A program made the position numbers and the translations under genes. This document shows positions 39,791-49,514 of a DNA stretch of 64,000 nucleotides, piece after piece. The stretch spans positions 248,001-312,000 of the forward strand of contig JAJFKS010000006.1 in the NCBI GenBank assembly GCA_021773115.1, read 5' to 3'. Origin of the DNA: Woeseiaceae bacterium (GTDB lineage Bacteria; Pseudomonadota; Gammaproteobacteria; Steroidobacterales; Woeseiaceae). The notes beneath the pieces are model-generated. The model did no database searches, was not told the DNA's origin, and was given only the letters and a program-made list of their open reading frames with translations. Positions within the stretch are counted from its first letter, which is position 1. Each line of letters opens with the position of its first letter.

Positions 39791-41578
39791 TTAGACTTGT
39801 GTGGCTATCCAGCGGTCTATTTTTGCTTCCAGCATGGACAGCGGCATTGCGCCGTCTTTGAGTACTTCGGTGTGGAAGTCCTTGACGTTGAACTTGTCGC
39901 CGAGGGCAGCTTCCGCCTTGTTGCGAATCGCGCGGATCTTAAGCTGCCCGACCTTGTATGCGAGTGCCTGACCCGGAATCGCCATGAAGCGTTCTGCTTC
40001 GGCGACAGCGCGTGCTTCGGCCACGGCAGAATTTGCATACATGTAGTCGAGTACGTCCTGACGCGACCAATGTTTTGCGTGCAGGCCGGTGTCCACAACC
40101 AATCGTATCGAGCGCCATAGTTCGGCATTGAGGCCACCGAAATACTGGTATGGGTCGGTGTAAACACCGAGCTCTTTGCCGAGTGATTCGGCGTACAGGC
40201 CCCAGCCCACTGAGTAGGCCGTGAACCCGCCGAAGCGACGGAAGCCGGGCAGGTCTTCATTTTCACGCTGGATCATGATCTGAAAGTGATGGCCCGGAAT
40301 GGCCTCGTGCAGGAACAATGACTCCATCGCCCACTTGCCGCGCGCCTTGATGTCGTAGGCATTTGCATAAAAGATGCCCGGCCGTGAACCATCCGGTGTG
40401 CCCGCCTGGTACGAACCGCCCGCCGCCGATGCCTCACGGAAAGGCTCGACCCGTCGGACTTCAAAGGCCGTCTTCGGCATCACGTCAAAAAGGTTTTTCG
40501 ACAATTCTGTGATGTGATCCGACATGTCACGGTAGCCCTGGATCAGCTCCTCGGCCTCGTCGTAGAAGAACTGATCGTCAGTGTTGACGAATTCGAAGAA
40601 ATCTTTCAGATCACCCTCGAAACCGACCTGTTTCATGACGCCGCGCATCTCATCCTGGATTCGCGCGACTTCATCCAGACCAATCTGGTGAATCTCGTCG
40701 GGCGACATGTCGGTCGTCGTGCGAAGTCGGACCATGTAGGCGTACCAGTCCGAACCGTTGGGCTGCGCATACAAACCAACCGTATCGCGCGCCGCAGCAA
40801 TATACTCATCGCCCAGGAAATTGCTCACGCGCTGGTAGGCAGGAACGATCGTATTCATGATCTTGTCTTCATACGCGGCAGTAAGTCGTTCGCGGTCTTC
40901 CTCGCTGAAGTCTTCGGGCATGTTTTTGATGGGGCCCCAGAAATTACTGTCTTCGACATTCTCAATAATGTGCGCATTAACCTGCGGCAACAGTTTTTCC
41001 ATCAGGATGCGCGGCTGTGTAACACCTTTTTGCATTCCCTCTTTCATATTCGCAATGATCGTATCTGTAATGTCGGCGTAATTATCGGCGCGACTCAGAA
41101 AGTCGTCGTAGTCCTTGACGCTCTTGAAGGGATGCGCGCTGGTACCGCTGCCAAGCTGTACGAAGAAATTCGTAATCGAATAGAACTGGTTGATCGGCTG
41201 AAGGTGAAAAGGAAACTGATTGCCTTCCAGCGACTGTTCGCGATTGATCTTGAACAGGTCATAGCTAAGCTGATCCTGGTAATTCAGTTGAGCGCGATCG
41301 ATCTCGAGCAGACGAGCCAGGAACTCTTTGTCCATCGCTTCATCAGCGGCACGATATTCGGCGCTGTTTGCGTTCGCCATACGGTCGTTATAACGGTAGT
41401 CGCCAATAAACGTCGCGCTAAGCGGGTTCATTTCAAGATTGCGCTCGAAATGTTCGTCGAACAGCGCGTGCAATACGGCACCAGAATCAACGACTTCGGT
41501 GGCGGCTTTTTCCTTCGACTCACCGCAGCCGGCGACAAGAAGCACGGCGGCAAGTAAGGCCGCAGCAAGATTTTTCAT
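39791..41578 (-). CDS. DUF885 family lipoprotein, probable metallo-carboxypeptidase-like hydrolase
   Basis: 595 aa. The signal peptide ends in a lipobox (LLVAGC, Cys near residue 18), so it is anchored to a membrane. The DUF885 signature motif is visible: SLFLHEAIPGHHFQIMIQRE with an H-E-A-x-P-G-H-H metal-site pattern, followed by FGGFTAYSVGWGLYAESLGK. Family members are predicted zinc-dependent peptidases of the gluzincin type, consistent with HExxxH-like ligands. Substrate unknown. Confidence 0.88.
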   Translation of the reverse strand: MKNLAAALLAAVLLVAGCGESKEKAATEVVDSGAVLHALFDEHFERNLEMNPLSATFIGDYRYNDRMANANSAEYRAADEAMDKEFLARLLEIDRAQLNYQDQLSYDLFKINREQSLEGNQFPFHLQPINQFYSITNFFVQLGSGTSAHPFKSVKDYDDFLSRADNYADITDTIIANMKEGMQKGVTQPRILMEKLLPQVNAHIIENVEDSNFWGPIKNMPEDFSEEDRERLTAAYEDKIMNTIVPAYQRVSNFLGDEYIAAARDTVGLYAQPNGSDWYAYMVRLRTTTDMSPDEIHQIGLDEVARIQDEMRGVMKQVGFEGDLKDFFEFVNTDDQFFYDEAEELIQGYRDMSDHITELSKNLFDVMPKTAFEVRRVEPFREASAAGGSYQAGTPDGSRPGIFYANAYDIKARGKWAMESLFLHEAIPGHHFQIMIQRENEDLPGFRRFGGFTAYSVGWGLYAESLGKELGVYTDPYQYFGGLNAELWRSIRLVVDTGLHAKHWSRQDVLDYMYANSAVAEARAVAEAERFMAIPGQALAYKVGQLKIRAIRNKAEAALGDKFNVKDFHTEVLKDGAMPLSMLEAKIDRWIATQV

Positions 41579-41598
41579 TTGGAAACCCCTGATTGGAA

Positions 41599-42957
41599 TC
41601 AGGGCATCATAAACCCAAGCTCGCGCTGTGCAAAGTTAGATAGATTCGGTGCAACGATATCGAGCTCAATATCCGGTATCCCAAACCACTTCGCCAGCGT
41701 TGCCGCGTACTGGTCTGCCGAAGTTGACGGGATCATACGCCCGCCCCCGACGTCTTCAGGGCCACCGATGTCCAGCATCGGGTAATTGCCGTAGAGCTGC
41801 CGGCCAGCAACCGCGCCGCCTACGACCAGCTGGTTACCGCCCCAGGCATGATCGGTGCCATCCCCATTCGACGTCAGGGTTCGTGCGAAATCGGACTGCG
41901 TGAAAGTCGTGACGCTATCGTCAACACCAAGCTCCACCGTTGCGGCGTGGAAAGCTGCCAGCGAGTCACTGATGTCAGCAAGCAGCCCGGGCTGGTTAAG
42001 ATTCTGGTCATCGTGCGAATCGAAGCCGCCGGCCGCGACGAAAAACACCTGGCGCTTCATCGCAAGCTGGTCACGCACTGCGATCAGACGCGCTACCGTT
42101 CGTAGTTGAGTCCCCAGTTGTGATTGTGGGAATACCGCATCGATTATCGGCGCCGAGTCAATCGCAGTAGAAACGGTATCGGCCGCGTCAATTGCGCGTC
42201 GCTGCACATCCGCAAAACCGCGTTCGTACATTGTGTTGTATGGCGCGTCGACGACCCGTCGAAACGCTTCGCGTTGCTGGAACAGAATGCTGTCGGGATC
42301 GAGCGAAAAACCCTCAAACTGCAAAGGACCACCCGGACCCATTACGTAGGCGACTGTTTCATCCGCCGACTGCATCAGGTTTGTGCCGAACAGCGATGCG
42401 TTGGTCGCCATCTGTTGTTCTGTTACAGCACTGCGAATCAGGTCTGCCATGCGGCCCGCCCAGCCGGTATTGCTCGGCACGGTTCCGCGCAAGCTTGACC
42501 ACTGATCCTGTTGATCATTGTGCGAAAACAATTGCGGTGGCAGTTTCGCAGCACCGCTGAAAAAGTCGTCTTTGGTGGTGGGCTCAAGCAGCGGACCGAC
42601 GTTCGTCACAACCGCCGCACTTCCGGACTCAAACAGGCCCTGGAATCCGGCCATCGACGGATGCATGCCGTAAGTAACGCCACCCTGGCCTGGTGGTGTA
42701 ATCGGCAACAGGTCTTGTTGAGCAATCGCGAGATTCTGCCGCGATGCGGCATAGACATTGTATTCAGCGTTACTGCTCGGCACCAGCATGTTGAAGGAGT
42801 CATTGCCGCCAAACAGAAATACGCAAACCAGCGCACGGTAATCGGTGAATGCGCCGCCACCACCCACAACCTGTGAGTAGGCAAGCCCCGGCGTCGCGGC
42901 AAGTATCGCTGCAGCGCCACTGGTGCGGAGAAAATCACGTCGGCTCAATGTTTTCAT
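41599..42957 (-). CDS. DUF1501 secreted protein (Tat substrate)
   Basis: 452 aa. The N terminus LSRRDFLRTSGAAAILAATP has a twin-arginine motif, so export is by Tat. DUF1501 features: VCVFLFGGNDSFNMLVP and FVAAGGFDSHDDQNLNQPGL, FTQSDFARTLTSNGDGTDHA. The family is related to sulfatase/alkaline-phosphatase folds. It is almost always paired with DUF1800, as here (16 nt apart), and the pair is widespread in marine bacteria with no established function. Confidence 0.9.
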   Translation of the reverse strand: MKTLSRRDFLRTSGAAAILAATPGLAYSQVVGGGGAFTDYRALVCVFLFGGNDSFNMLVPSSNAEYNVYAASRQNLAIAQQDLLPITPPGQGGVTYGMHPSMAGFQGLFESGSAAVVTNVGPLLEPTTKDDFFSGAAKLPPQLFSHNDQQDQWSSLRGTVPSNTGWAGRMADLIRSAVTEQQMATNASLFGTNLMQSADETVAYVMGPGGPLQFEGFSLDPDSILFQQREAFRRVVDAPYNTMYERGFADVQRRAIDAADTVSTAIDSAPIIDAVFPQSQLGTQLRTVARLIAVRDQLAMKRQVFFVAAGGFDSHDDQNLNQPGLLADISDSLAAFHAATVELGVDDSVTTFTQSDFARTLTSNGDGTDHAWGGNQLVVGGAVAGRQLYGNYPMLDIGGPEDVGGGRMIPSTSADQYAATLAKWFGIPDIELDIVAPNLSNFAQRELGFMMP

Positions 42958-42973
42958 TGCACTCTCCTGGCCA

Positions 42974-44611
42974 TTAGCGCTGGTACGCGTATTCAGGTGA
43001 CGTCACGACAAAGTAAATCGTTTCGGCCGCTCGAACGGCGGTGTCAGTATCGGGAATCAGCGCGAGCATCCCGCCGATCTCATTGCGTAGCGTAGCGGAT
43101 ATTTGCCCACCCAGAAGTTTGTCGGCGACCATGTTGATCAAGGCATCGGCGTCATCGGCGATCAGCATTTCCTCTGAGAAGTCGATGTAAACATCGTCAT
43201 CGCCCAATGACGGATTGGTCTGGTTGAGTCCGAACACCTGGCCGAACATGTAATTGGTGAATAGCGTGTTCTGGTATTCGGTTGCGATGCCAAGTTCCGG
43301 CGCGACCAGACCGCTATCTCGAATTTCACCGGGCGGTGCGTAGAACGGACTGAAGAAATTAAATACCGACGGTGACTGCAGTGGTCCCTGTCCAAACAAG
43401 ATGTAGGAGACGACCAGCGGATAACGCCCGCTATTTGATGTTGCATTGTAGGCGCGGAAAAGTTGCGTCAATCGCAGCAAAGGCTCTTTGACTTTGCCAT
43501 CGATCTCCATGGGCAATTCGGGGCGCGCCTCGGGATCAAGAAGAATAGCCTTGACCACTGCCGCCAGATCGCCTTTGACGCCGCTGCCATTGTCGTTGAA
43601 GACAGTCGCCACCCGGCGCACGTAACCAGGCGACGGATTACTCGTAACCAGTCGTTGAATCAGTCGTGTCGAAATGAACGGCGCAAGGTTTTGATGTTCA
43701 AATATGTTATCGAGCGCCGCAGCCAAATCCTGCTCACCCGTTTGACCCGCCGGCAAAACCGTACCGTTCAAGAGCTGTTTCGGTTCGGTGTCATGGAAGT
43801 CGGGCCACAATTCCATGGGTACGACTTGATTTTGTCGTGTGCCGCGCGCCTGTTCGAAATTCGGTGAACCTGCCCAGGTCCAGCCGGTATAGACATGCGC
43901 AAAACCTTCAATGATAGCCTGATCGTAGGTCGGAATTGGCTGGCCAAAATTATCGAGCTTCACGGTACCGTCGAGATTGAGCTCAACCAGGCCGATTGAA
44001 AACAATTGCATCAATTCCCGTGCATAATTTTCGTCAGGACGAATATTCAAAGCGGGATTCGGTTTTTCATTGCCCAGCATGCTGAGGTATACGCCCATTG
44101 CCGGGTGCAGCGTGACTTCGTCCATCAAGCTTCGATAGTTGCCGAAGGCGTTCCGGGATAGCACGTCGTAATAGTCAGCCAGCGCATGGGGTGCCTGAAA
44201 GAGTGCACCGAGTTGCGACACGACCAGGATCTCAGAGAGCGCGAACGCGACACGCTGCCGAAGTTGATCGTCGCCATGAATAGCGTTGCGGAACCAGATA
44301 TCGACGCGATCTTCCTGAAGTTGAAACATAAACGGTGGCGGCGGCACTGCTTGCACATGTGGCAATTGCAGTGAAGCGGGCTTTTGAATCTGATCGTCGA
44401 TCCAGGCTTCGAGTCCAAGCGCGATGACCTGCTGTGCATCCGTGTCGACTGCGCCAAATCCACCCTGATTGAGGAGCTGTACGGCTTCCGCGTTGGTAAT
44501 CGGAACCGGAGGTGGTGGCGGAGGTGGACCGGCATCACTACCAGAGCCGCCACAGCCCGCAAGACCGAGCGACAGCGAGGCCAGTATGGATGTGAGTCGG
44601 TTCATCATCAT
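42974..44611 (-). CDS. DUF1800 secreted lipoprotein
   Basis: 545 aa from the ATG at 44611. The signal MNRLTSILASLSLGLAGC has a lipobox (L-A-G-C), followed by a Gly/Ser and eight-Pro linker. DUF1800 segments include AVQLLNQGGFGAVDTDAQQV, RQRVAFALSEILVVSQLG, NYRSLMDEVTLHPAMGVYLS and NPALNIRPDENYARELMQLF, GYVRRVATVFNDNG. Operon partner of the DUF1501 gene. An open frame upstream to 44797 lacks similarity. The gap to the next gene (44612-44851) holds nothing I can identify. Confidence 0.88.
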   Translation of the reverse strand: MMMNRLTSILASLSLGLAGCGGSGSDAGPPPPPPPVPITNAEAVQLLNQGGFGAVDTDAQQVIALGLEAWIDDQIQKPASLQLPHVQAVPPPPFMFQLQEDRVDIWFRNAIHGDDQLRQRVAFALSEILVVSQLGALFQAPHALADYYDVLSRNAFGNYRSLMDEVTLHPAMGVYLSMLGNEKPNPALNIRPDENYARELMQLFSIGLVELNLDGTVKLDNFGQPIPTYDQAIIEGFAHVYTGWTWAGSPNFEQARGTRQNQVVPMELWPDFHDTEPKQLLNGTVLPAGQTGEQDLAAALDNIFEHQNLAPFISTRLIQRLVTSNPSPGYVRRVATVFNDNGSGVKGDLAAVVKAILLDPEARPELPMEIDGKVKEPLLRLTQLFRAYNATSNSGRYPLVVSYILFGQGPLQSPSVFNFFSPFYAPPGEIRDSGLVAPELGIATEYQNTLFTNYMFGQVFGLNQTNPSLGDDDVYIDFSEEMLIADDADALINMVADKLLGGQISATLRNEIGGMLALIPDTDTAVRAAETIYFVVTSPEYAYQR

Positions 44612-44851
44612 ATTCTTGCCCCATTGGCTCCGAATCTCGAGGAACCAGGTCCACTTATTTCCGCGTCGCGACAGTCGTGGGATAGCCAATCGGTATAGTA
44701 ACGCTCCGCCTCCGGCTTTCGTTGACGCGAGAGGCCGCGGAATTTCCCGATAGCAATCTATTCGACGATCAGAATGCAGCAGGTCGCACGCCGCCAAACG
44801 AGCTGTTGGTGATATGAATAGGATGCCTGTAGGGCGATTTTGGATACTAAT

Positions 44852-46408
44852 TCAGGTATTCGGGCTTCTTATGGTAAGTCCGAACGCCGTGCTGCCAACG
44901 CGAAACCCAGCGGCCGTCTGGTGCAAGGTCAGTGAAATCGGCTCATCACACGACGCAGGCTGGAATACCAGCAGGATCGTTACGCCGTGTTCCTTGTTAT
45001 CCGGGCGATTGCTAACGCCAGCATCGCACTGCACGATGAATTTCCGGTCGGCAAATGCACCGAGATCATGCAGACATTGCAGGTAAGTGAGTACCTGCGC
45101 GCGCAGTCGCTGCGCAAGCCGGTCATCCTCGGCTTCGAACACCGCCCAGCGAGTGGCGCGCGCGATCGAGTTGATCAGTTGCAGACAAAAGCGTCGTACC
45201 GGCAACCGGGCATAAGTCGCGTAGGCTTCGCTACCCCGTCCCATGGTCACCGATCCGCTGATGCGGGCTTTGCCAATCGGGCCGCGTCGAATCGCATTGA
45301 GTCCCGCGCGCAGCAACAGGCTTTGCTCGTCTTCCGACAAATCGATCACCGGACTGAGTCGACGCTGCAATCCAAGTCCTTGCTGATCCAGCGATTGCCA
45401 GGGTCCGTACATACGATCCTGCTTACACAATAATCCGGCGACTGCGCCGCCAGCGGGCCGCGTGATGCCGTCTTCGCTTCCCCGCTCCTTGATACGTGGA
45501 AAATAGCCAAGCAGGTTCGGGCTCGCATAGCCGAGGTCACGTACGCCCGCAACCGCCTCGTCTGCACTGTTCCATTCGGGCAGCGGATCGACGATCAACA
45601 TCGCGCCGCGTTGCCGGCAATACATTTCGGCAGCCAGAATCGCCGCCGGGCCAGCGTCCCTCCCCTTGCCGGGTGGCGGCAGGTACAGCAGGTCGAAATG
45701 TTCGATTTGTTCAAGCGCGAACAAGCCGCTGCGCTCACGTCGTGAACCGACGAGGTCGTAGTTCGATAACTCGGCGCCATCCGTGCCCGCTTGCGCATGA
45801 TCAACATAAGTCGATTCGTAAGAACGCCCCGAACGCGTCGTGCGTTCGGGGCGGTGTGTTGGCAACGGCAACTCCACTCGCGCAATGTCTGAGGCGAGCA
45901 ATTCGTTGACGACAAAGTTCGCGGCATCATCTTTCCAGGACAGGCCCTGGTAAAACTCCTGCTCGATGACCAGACCGGTTCCCGGATTGACGCGTTGTAC
46001 GGTCAGGTTGAATTGGTCGTCGCTTTCGTCGTCAATCGTGTCGTAATCGACCGCTGCGCGAATGAATTCGGTCGAGCCCGGTTCGATCGCACGCAACACC
46101 AGTGCGGATCCGCTGGCCGGTAAGCAAAGCATTGCGCCACGTGCATTGTTGGCAACGCGCACAACGTACAGCTGCATGCCACCGTGTTCAAAGAATTGCC
46201 GGGCGGCCGGACCGAGGCTGGAGCGCGCCCAGACGTCACCGAAGCGACGGCGGAACTCACCAAAGTTTTTCACCAGCACCGGTGTGTTCAGGGGACCACG
46301 AAGCGCACGGCCAACGAAAGCGGCCGTGGATTCTGGACACACCTCGATGGGTTGATCCATCGCTGCGATTTCGGTGACCGTGATACCGCGGTCAACTGCA
46401 TCTGACAA
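44852..46408 (-). CDS. Orphan phage-tail-sheath-like protein
   Basis: 518 aa resembling the sheath of contractile phage tails and related injection systems. The N terminus GITVTEIAAMDQPIEVCPES, then TAAFVGRALRGPLNTPVLVK and NFGEFRRRFGD is typical, and the C-terminal domain (ARATRWAVFEAEDDRLAQRL; LTYLQCLHDLGAFADRKFIV) matches the conserved sheath end. No tube, baseplate, spike or terminase gene lies nearby in this window, so this is an isolated gene. The start is TTG at 46408. It may be an encoded surface structure component, a domesticated phage gene or one part of a dispersed system. Confidence 0.85.
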   Translation of the reverse strand: MSDAVDRGITVTEIAAMDQPIEVCPESTAAFVGRALRGPLNTPVLVKNFGEFRRRFGDVWARSSLGPAARQFFEHGGMQLYVVRVANNARGAMLCLPASGSALVLRAIEPGSTEFIRAAVDYDTIDDESDDQFNLTVQRVNPGTGLVIEQEFYQGLSWKDDAANFVVNELLASDIARVELPLPTHRPERTTRSGRSYESTYVDHAQAGTDGAELSNYDLVGSRRERSGLFALEQIEHFDLLYLPPPGKGRDAGPAAILAAEMYCRQRGAMLIVDPLPEWNSADEAVAGVRDLGYASPNLLGYFPRIKERGSEDGITRPAGGAVAGLLCKQDRMYGPWQSLDQQGLGLQRRLSPVIDLSEDEQSLLLRAGLNAIRRGPIGKARISGSVTMGRGSEAYATYARLPVRRFCLQLINSIARATRWAVFEAEDDRLAQRLRAQVLTYLQCLHDLGAFADRKFIVQCDAGVSNRPDNKEHGVTILLVFQPASCDEPISLTLHQTAAGFRVGSTAFGLTIRSPNT

Positions 46409-46492
46409 ACTTGTCTCCGAACTCGGTCAGATTAGCGTGCGTGTATTCTAAACACTCGCGCTCGCGGTTGCACTTGGTTAATCTCTTCGGCC

Positions 46493-47545
46493 ATGAGTGA
46501 TTTCCTTGCGATTGCGTATCCCAGGCTCGCCGACAAACTGCATAAGCTGCCTATCGCTCATTTGCCAACACCAATTTCTTGCCACGATATCGACACCGGT
46601 GCAGGCGTTCGCCGCGTTATGGTGAAGCACGACGATCTCACCAGCGACCTTTACGGTGGCAACAAGATTCGCAAACTTGAGTATATCTTTCGGCGCGCAA
46701 AAGACCGCGGGGCAGAGCGCGTTGCGACGTTTGGTGCTGTAGGCTCGAATCATGCGCTCGCAACCGCGATGCATGCGAAGCAGCTCGGATTCGAATGCAC
46801 CTGTTTTCTAGCTCACCAGGTTCGCACGCCACGCATTCAGCAAACGCTCGACATGCATCTCGAACTCGGCACCGAACTGATTAAATGGGGAGGCGCCGTC
46901 AAGCGAGTCGACCTGTATCGACGCAAGCTGCAAAACAGGAACATCTGGGTAATTCCTCTTGGTGGTACGTGCTGGCTTGGCGCAGTTGGGTTCGTCAACG
47001 CAGGGCTTGAGCTGGCAGCACAAATTGGCACCGACAAGCTGGACATGCCGACGCGCATATACATGGCGAACGGTACTATGGGCAGCGTTGCAGGGCTCAC
47101 GGTCGGGCTCGGCCTGGCGGGCATCAATATCGAAATTCATGCCGTACGAGTTGCCGACAACCGCTTTGCGCGCCGCGAGGTATTGCGACGATTGATCGAG
47201 AAGACACTTGAGCTGCTGCACGACATTGATCCATCAATCCCTGCGGATGCGGATGCACGCAGCAAGCTAGTCTGGCGCGACGAATTCTATGCGGGTGGCT
47301 ACGCTGCCGTCGACGACGTGACCGAACGAGCGGTCCGCTTCGCCGCCGGCAATCTCGGCTTGTCACTTGAGACCACCTACACCGGCAAAGCCATGGCGGC
47401 GATGCGCAGCGACCTCGACAGCAGCACCGAGGATGCGCGCTATCTGTTTTGGAATACCTACAATTCGCGGCCGTTGCCCACTTTTGGCAGCGGCCACCCG
47501 CGACGCGACCAATTGCCGAAACAATTCGCCCGCTATTACGAGTAA
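46493..47545 (+). CDS. PLP-dependent D-cysteine desulfhydrase/ACC-deaminase family protein
   Basis: 350-aa fold-type II pyridoxal-phosphate enzyme. The PLP lysine is in DLYGGNKIRKLEYIFR, with AVGSNHALATAMHA following, and IYMANGTMGSVAGLTVGLGL near the phosphate-binding loop; TTYTGKAMAAM and WNTYNSRPLP near the end. Members open the cyclopropane of ACC or release H2S from D-cysteine; the exact reaction cannot be told by eye. Divergent from the sheath gene with an 84-nt gap. Confidence 0.85.
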   Translation: MSDFLAIAYPRLADKLHKLPIAHLPTPISCHDIDTGAGVRRVMVKHDDLTSDLYGGNKIRKLEYIFRRAKDRGAERVATFGAVGSNHALATAMHAKQLGFECTCFLAHQVRTPRIQQTLDMHLELGTELIKWGGAVKRVDLYRRKLQNRNIWVIPLGGTCWLGAVGFVNAGLELAAQIGTDKLDMPTRIYMANGTMGSVAGLTVGLGLAGINIEIHAVRVADNRFARREVLRRLIEKTLELLHDIDPSIPADADARSKLVWRDEFYAGGYAAVDDVTERAVRFAAGNLGLSLETTYTGKAMAAMRSDLDSSTEDARYLFWNTYNSRPLPTFGSGHPRRDQLPKQFARYYE

Positions 47546-47563
47546 TTCAATCCGGTGTTGCGA

Positions 47564-48730
47564 CTATTGCGGCGATCGAGCGGCGCCGTCAGCCTCGAAC
47601 TCCGCTTCAAGCTCTTGCATCATTTCACGGACTTCTGACAGCGTTGGTTCGTTCGGATCGGCAACAACGACGTTGTGCACAACGCGCGCGCGCATCATCA
47701 CTTCAGCGGCATCGTACTCGACGATACTGATTGGTACGCCGTTAGCGTTCTCCGCCAGGGCCAGAATGTGATCGCGCAGATGCACGTTCAGCGGCTCACC
47801 GTTCGGGCCGCTTTGCGCATCCAGTACGCGCTGCAATCGTTCTTCAGCCGAGACTTCATCGTCTGCCAGTGGCGGATGTGCCTCAAAATATAGCCGTCCA
47901 TCGACACGGCCCATTTGATAAGGCTCATTCATGATGGTCACGACCTCGCCGATTTCGACCAGCGTATACAGAAACTCGATATTTTCCGGATACAGGCGAA
48001 CGCAGCCGTGGCTAACGCGCATACCGACGCCATAAGGTTGATTCGTGCCGTGTATCAGGTAGCCGGGCATGTTGAGTTTCAGTACCCGCGTGCCCAGCGG
48101 ATTGTCCGGACCTGGCGGCACGATGGACGGTAAGGGATCACCCTGTTCGGCATGCTCGCGTCGCACGGACGCGGGGACCCACCAGGTAGGATTTTTCGCT
48201 TTCGCGATGACGGTGGTTTCGCCGAGCGGTGTTTCCCAGCCAACACGACCGATGCCGATCGGATACGTCAGAACCTGCTGCAATTCGCCGTCGGCAGGCG
48301 GTGGATAATAGAAGAGTCGTTTCGTCGCGATATTCAGAATCACGCCGCGCTTTGCGGCATCGGGCAACACAAATTGTGTCGGCAATAAAATGGGGGTGCC
48401 CGCTCCTGGCAACCAGGGATCGATGCCGGGATTGGCGGCGATGAGGTCGTCGTAGCCAAGGCCATAGGTTCGCGCGAGATCGGAAAATGTATCGTCGGGT
48501 CCGGTAAAAACGACCTGCGGCTCACCGACGACGGTCTGATCATCGGATGTCAGTGTAAAGGTGTTGGCATCGATCGGATCAACGACTGGGCGATTTTCAA
48601 GCGCGACAAAATCCGGCCCCGACTTGTTCTTGAGGCCCGCCATGAAGCCGTCGAGCGTTTCGCAGCCGCCGCTGAGCAGTACCGCAACGAGCAGCAAGCT
48701 TCTTGACAGGTAGGGTCTGGTATAGGTCAA
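47564..48730 (-). CDS. L,D-transpeptidase (ErfK/YbiS/YkuD family) with LysM-like segment
   Basis: 388 aa; lipoprotein signal with LLSGGC. A LysM-like region follows (FSDLARTYGLGYDDLIAANP), then the YkuD catalytic domain: YPIGIGRVGWETPLGETTVI and the active-site HGTNQPYGVGMRVSHGCVRL with catalytic Cys in SHGCVR. Likely crosslinks peptidoglycan or attaches outer-membrane lipoprotein in the periplasm. The C-terminal 90 residues after the catalytic domain are acidic. Start is TTG at 48730. Confidence 0.92.
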   Translation of the reverse strand: MTYTRPYLSRSLLLVAVLLSGGCETLDGFMAGLKNKSGPDFVALENRPVVDPIDANTFTLTSDDQTVVGEPQVVFTGPDDTFSDLARTYGLGYDDLIAANPGIDPWLPGAGTPILLPTQFVLPDAAKRGVILNIATKRLFYYPPPADGELQQVLTYPIGIGRVGWETPLGETTVIAKAKNPTWWVPASVRREHAEQGDPLPSIVPPGPDNPLGTRVLKLNMPGYLIHGTNQPYGVGMRVSHGCVRLYPENIEFLYTLVEIGEVVTIMNEPYQMGRVDGRLYFEAHPPLADDEVSAEERLQRVLDAQSGPNGEPLNVHLRDHILALAENANGVPISIVEYDAAEVMMRARVVHNVVVADPNEPTLSEVREMMQELEAEFEADGAARSPQ

Positions 48731-48755
48731 GCGATCGATCCGTGTAGTGAAGCGC

Positions 48756-49514
48756 CTATTCTAACAGCGTATTCACTCGACTGATTTTGAGTTTTAGCGG
48801 CCAGGAAACGCGGCGAGCATCGAGCCCCCAGGCCTCGTGCAAAAGCGCCTCGATTTGCTCGACCGGGTCCGTGCCATGCACAGCCTCGTAGCGCTTGGCG
48901 GCTGACCAGGTGCGCAAGTAGCCGAGCATGTCGGCCGCCGTCCAGTCGAGACTCATGTCGAATTCCGGTGCGTCAATTGCCTCTCCCGGGAGATCGACAC
49001 CGTCATAGCCTTGCTCGATCAATGCGCGCTCCGGAAGCCAGAACTCACCGACGATGTCGGTGTAGAGCCTGCCGATGAGCATGTCGCAAGCCTCGGAAAC
49101 CTCGCAGATCTCATAACACCACAGCGCAAGCACGCCATTTGGACGCAATACGCGTTTTGCCTCGGAAAAGAACGCACCCTGATCAAACCAGTGAAACGCC
49201 TGGCCAACGGTCAGCAAATCAATCGAATTTGCATCGAGGCCGGAACGTTCCGCCGTCGCGACTCGATAGTTAACCTTGGGGTGCACTGCTGCTTCTGCGA
49301 TTTGTGCAGCACTCGCGTCGCTGGCAATGACCTGATCAAAGTGGTCTGCGAGTGCGACCGCGGCTTGTCCATTGCCGGTGGCACAGTCCCAACACGTTGC
49401 GGGGACGTGTACCTGTGAGGCTAAGAACGAAAAGAGCTGCCCGGGGTAAGTCGGTCGATGCCGAGCGTAACCGCCTGCCTGCCGGGAGAAATGGTCCTTA
49501 AAACCTGCCGTCAC
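48756..49514 (-). CDS. Class I SAM-dependent methyltransferase
   Basis: 252 aa. Motif I WDCATGNGQAAVALADHFDQ, post-I VIASDASAAQI, motif II-like SIDLLTVGQAFHWFDQGAFF and RVLRPNGVLALWCYEICEV match methyltransferase type 11 proteins of the YafE/TAM-like group, for which HWFD is characteristic. Target unknown. GTG start overlaps the stop of the M48 peptidase gene by 1 nt. Confidence 0.88.
   Translation of the reverse strand: MTAGFKDHFSRQAGGYARHRPTYPGQLFSFLASQVHVPATCWDCATGNGQAAVALADHFDQVIASDASAAQIAEAAVHPKVNYRVATAERSGLDANSIDLLTVGQAFHWFDQGAFFSEAKRVLRPNGVLALWCYEICEVSEACDMLIGRLYTDIVGEFWLPERALIEQGYDGVDLPGEAIDAPEFDMSLDWTAADMLGYLRTWSAAKRYEAVHGTDPVEQIEALLHEAWGLDARRVSWPLKLKISRVNTLLE

Noticed and set aside
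40514-41557. Long + strand open frame (347 codons) opposite the DUF885 gene
   Set aside because: Antisense shadow of a gene with clear motifs; no recognisable domain and composition that mirrors the coding strand.
44852-46408. Prophage around the tail sheath gene
   Set aside because: No integrase, terminase, capsid, lysis or other tail gene nearby; neighbours are ordinary chromosomal genes.
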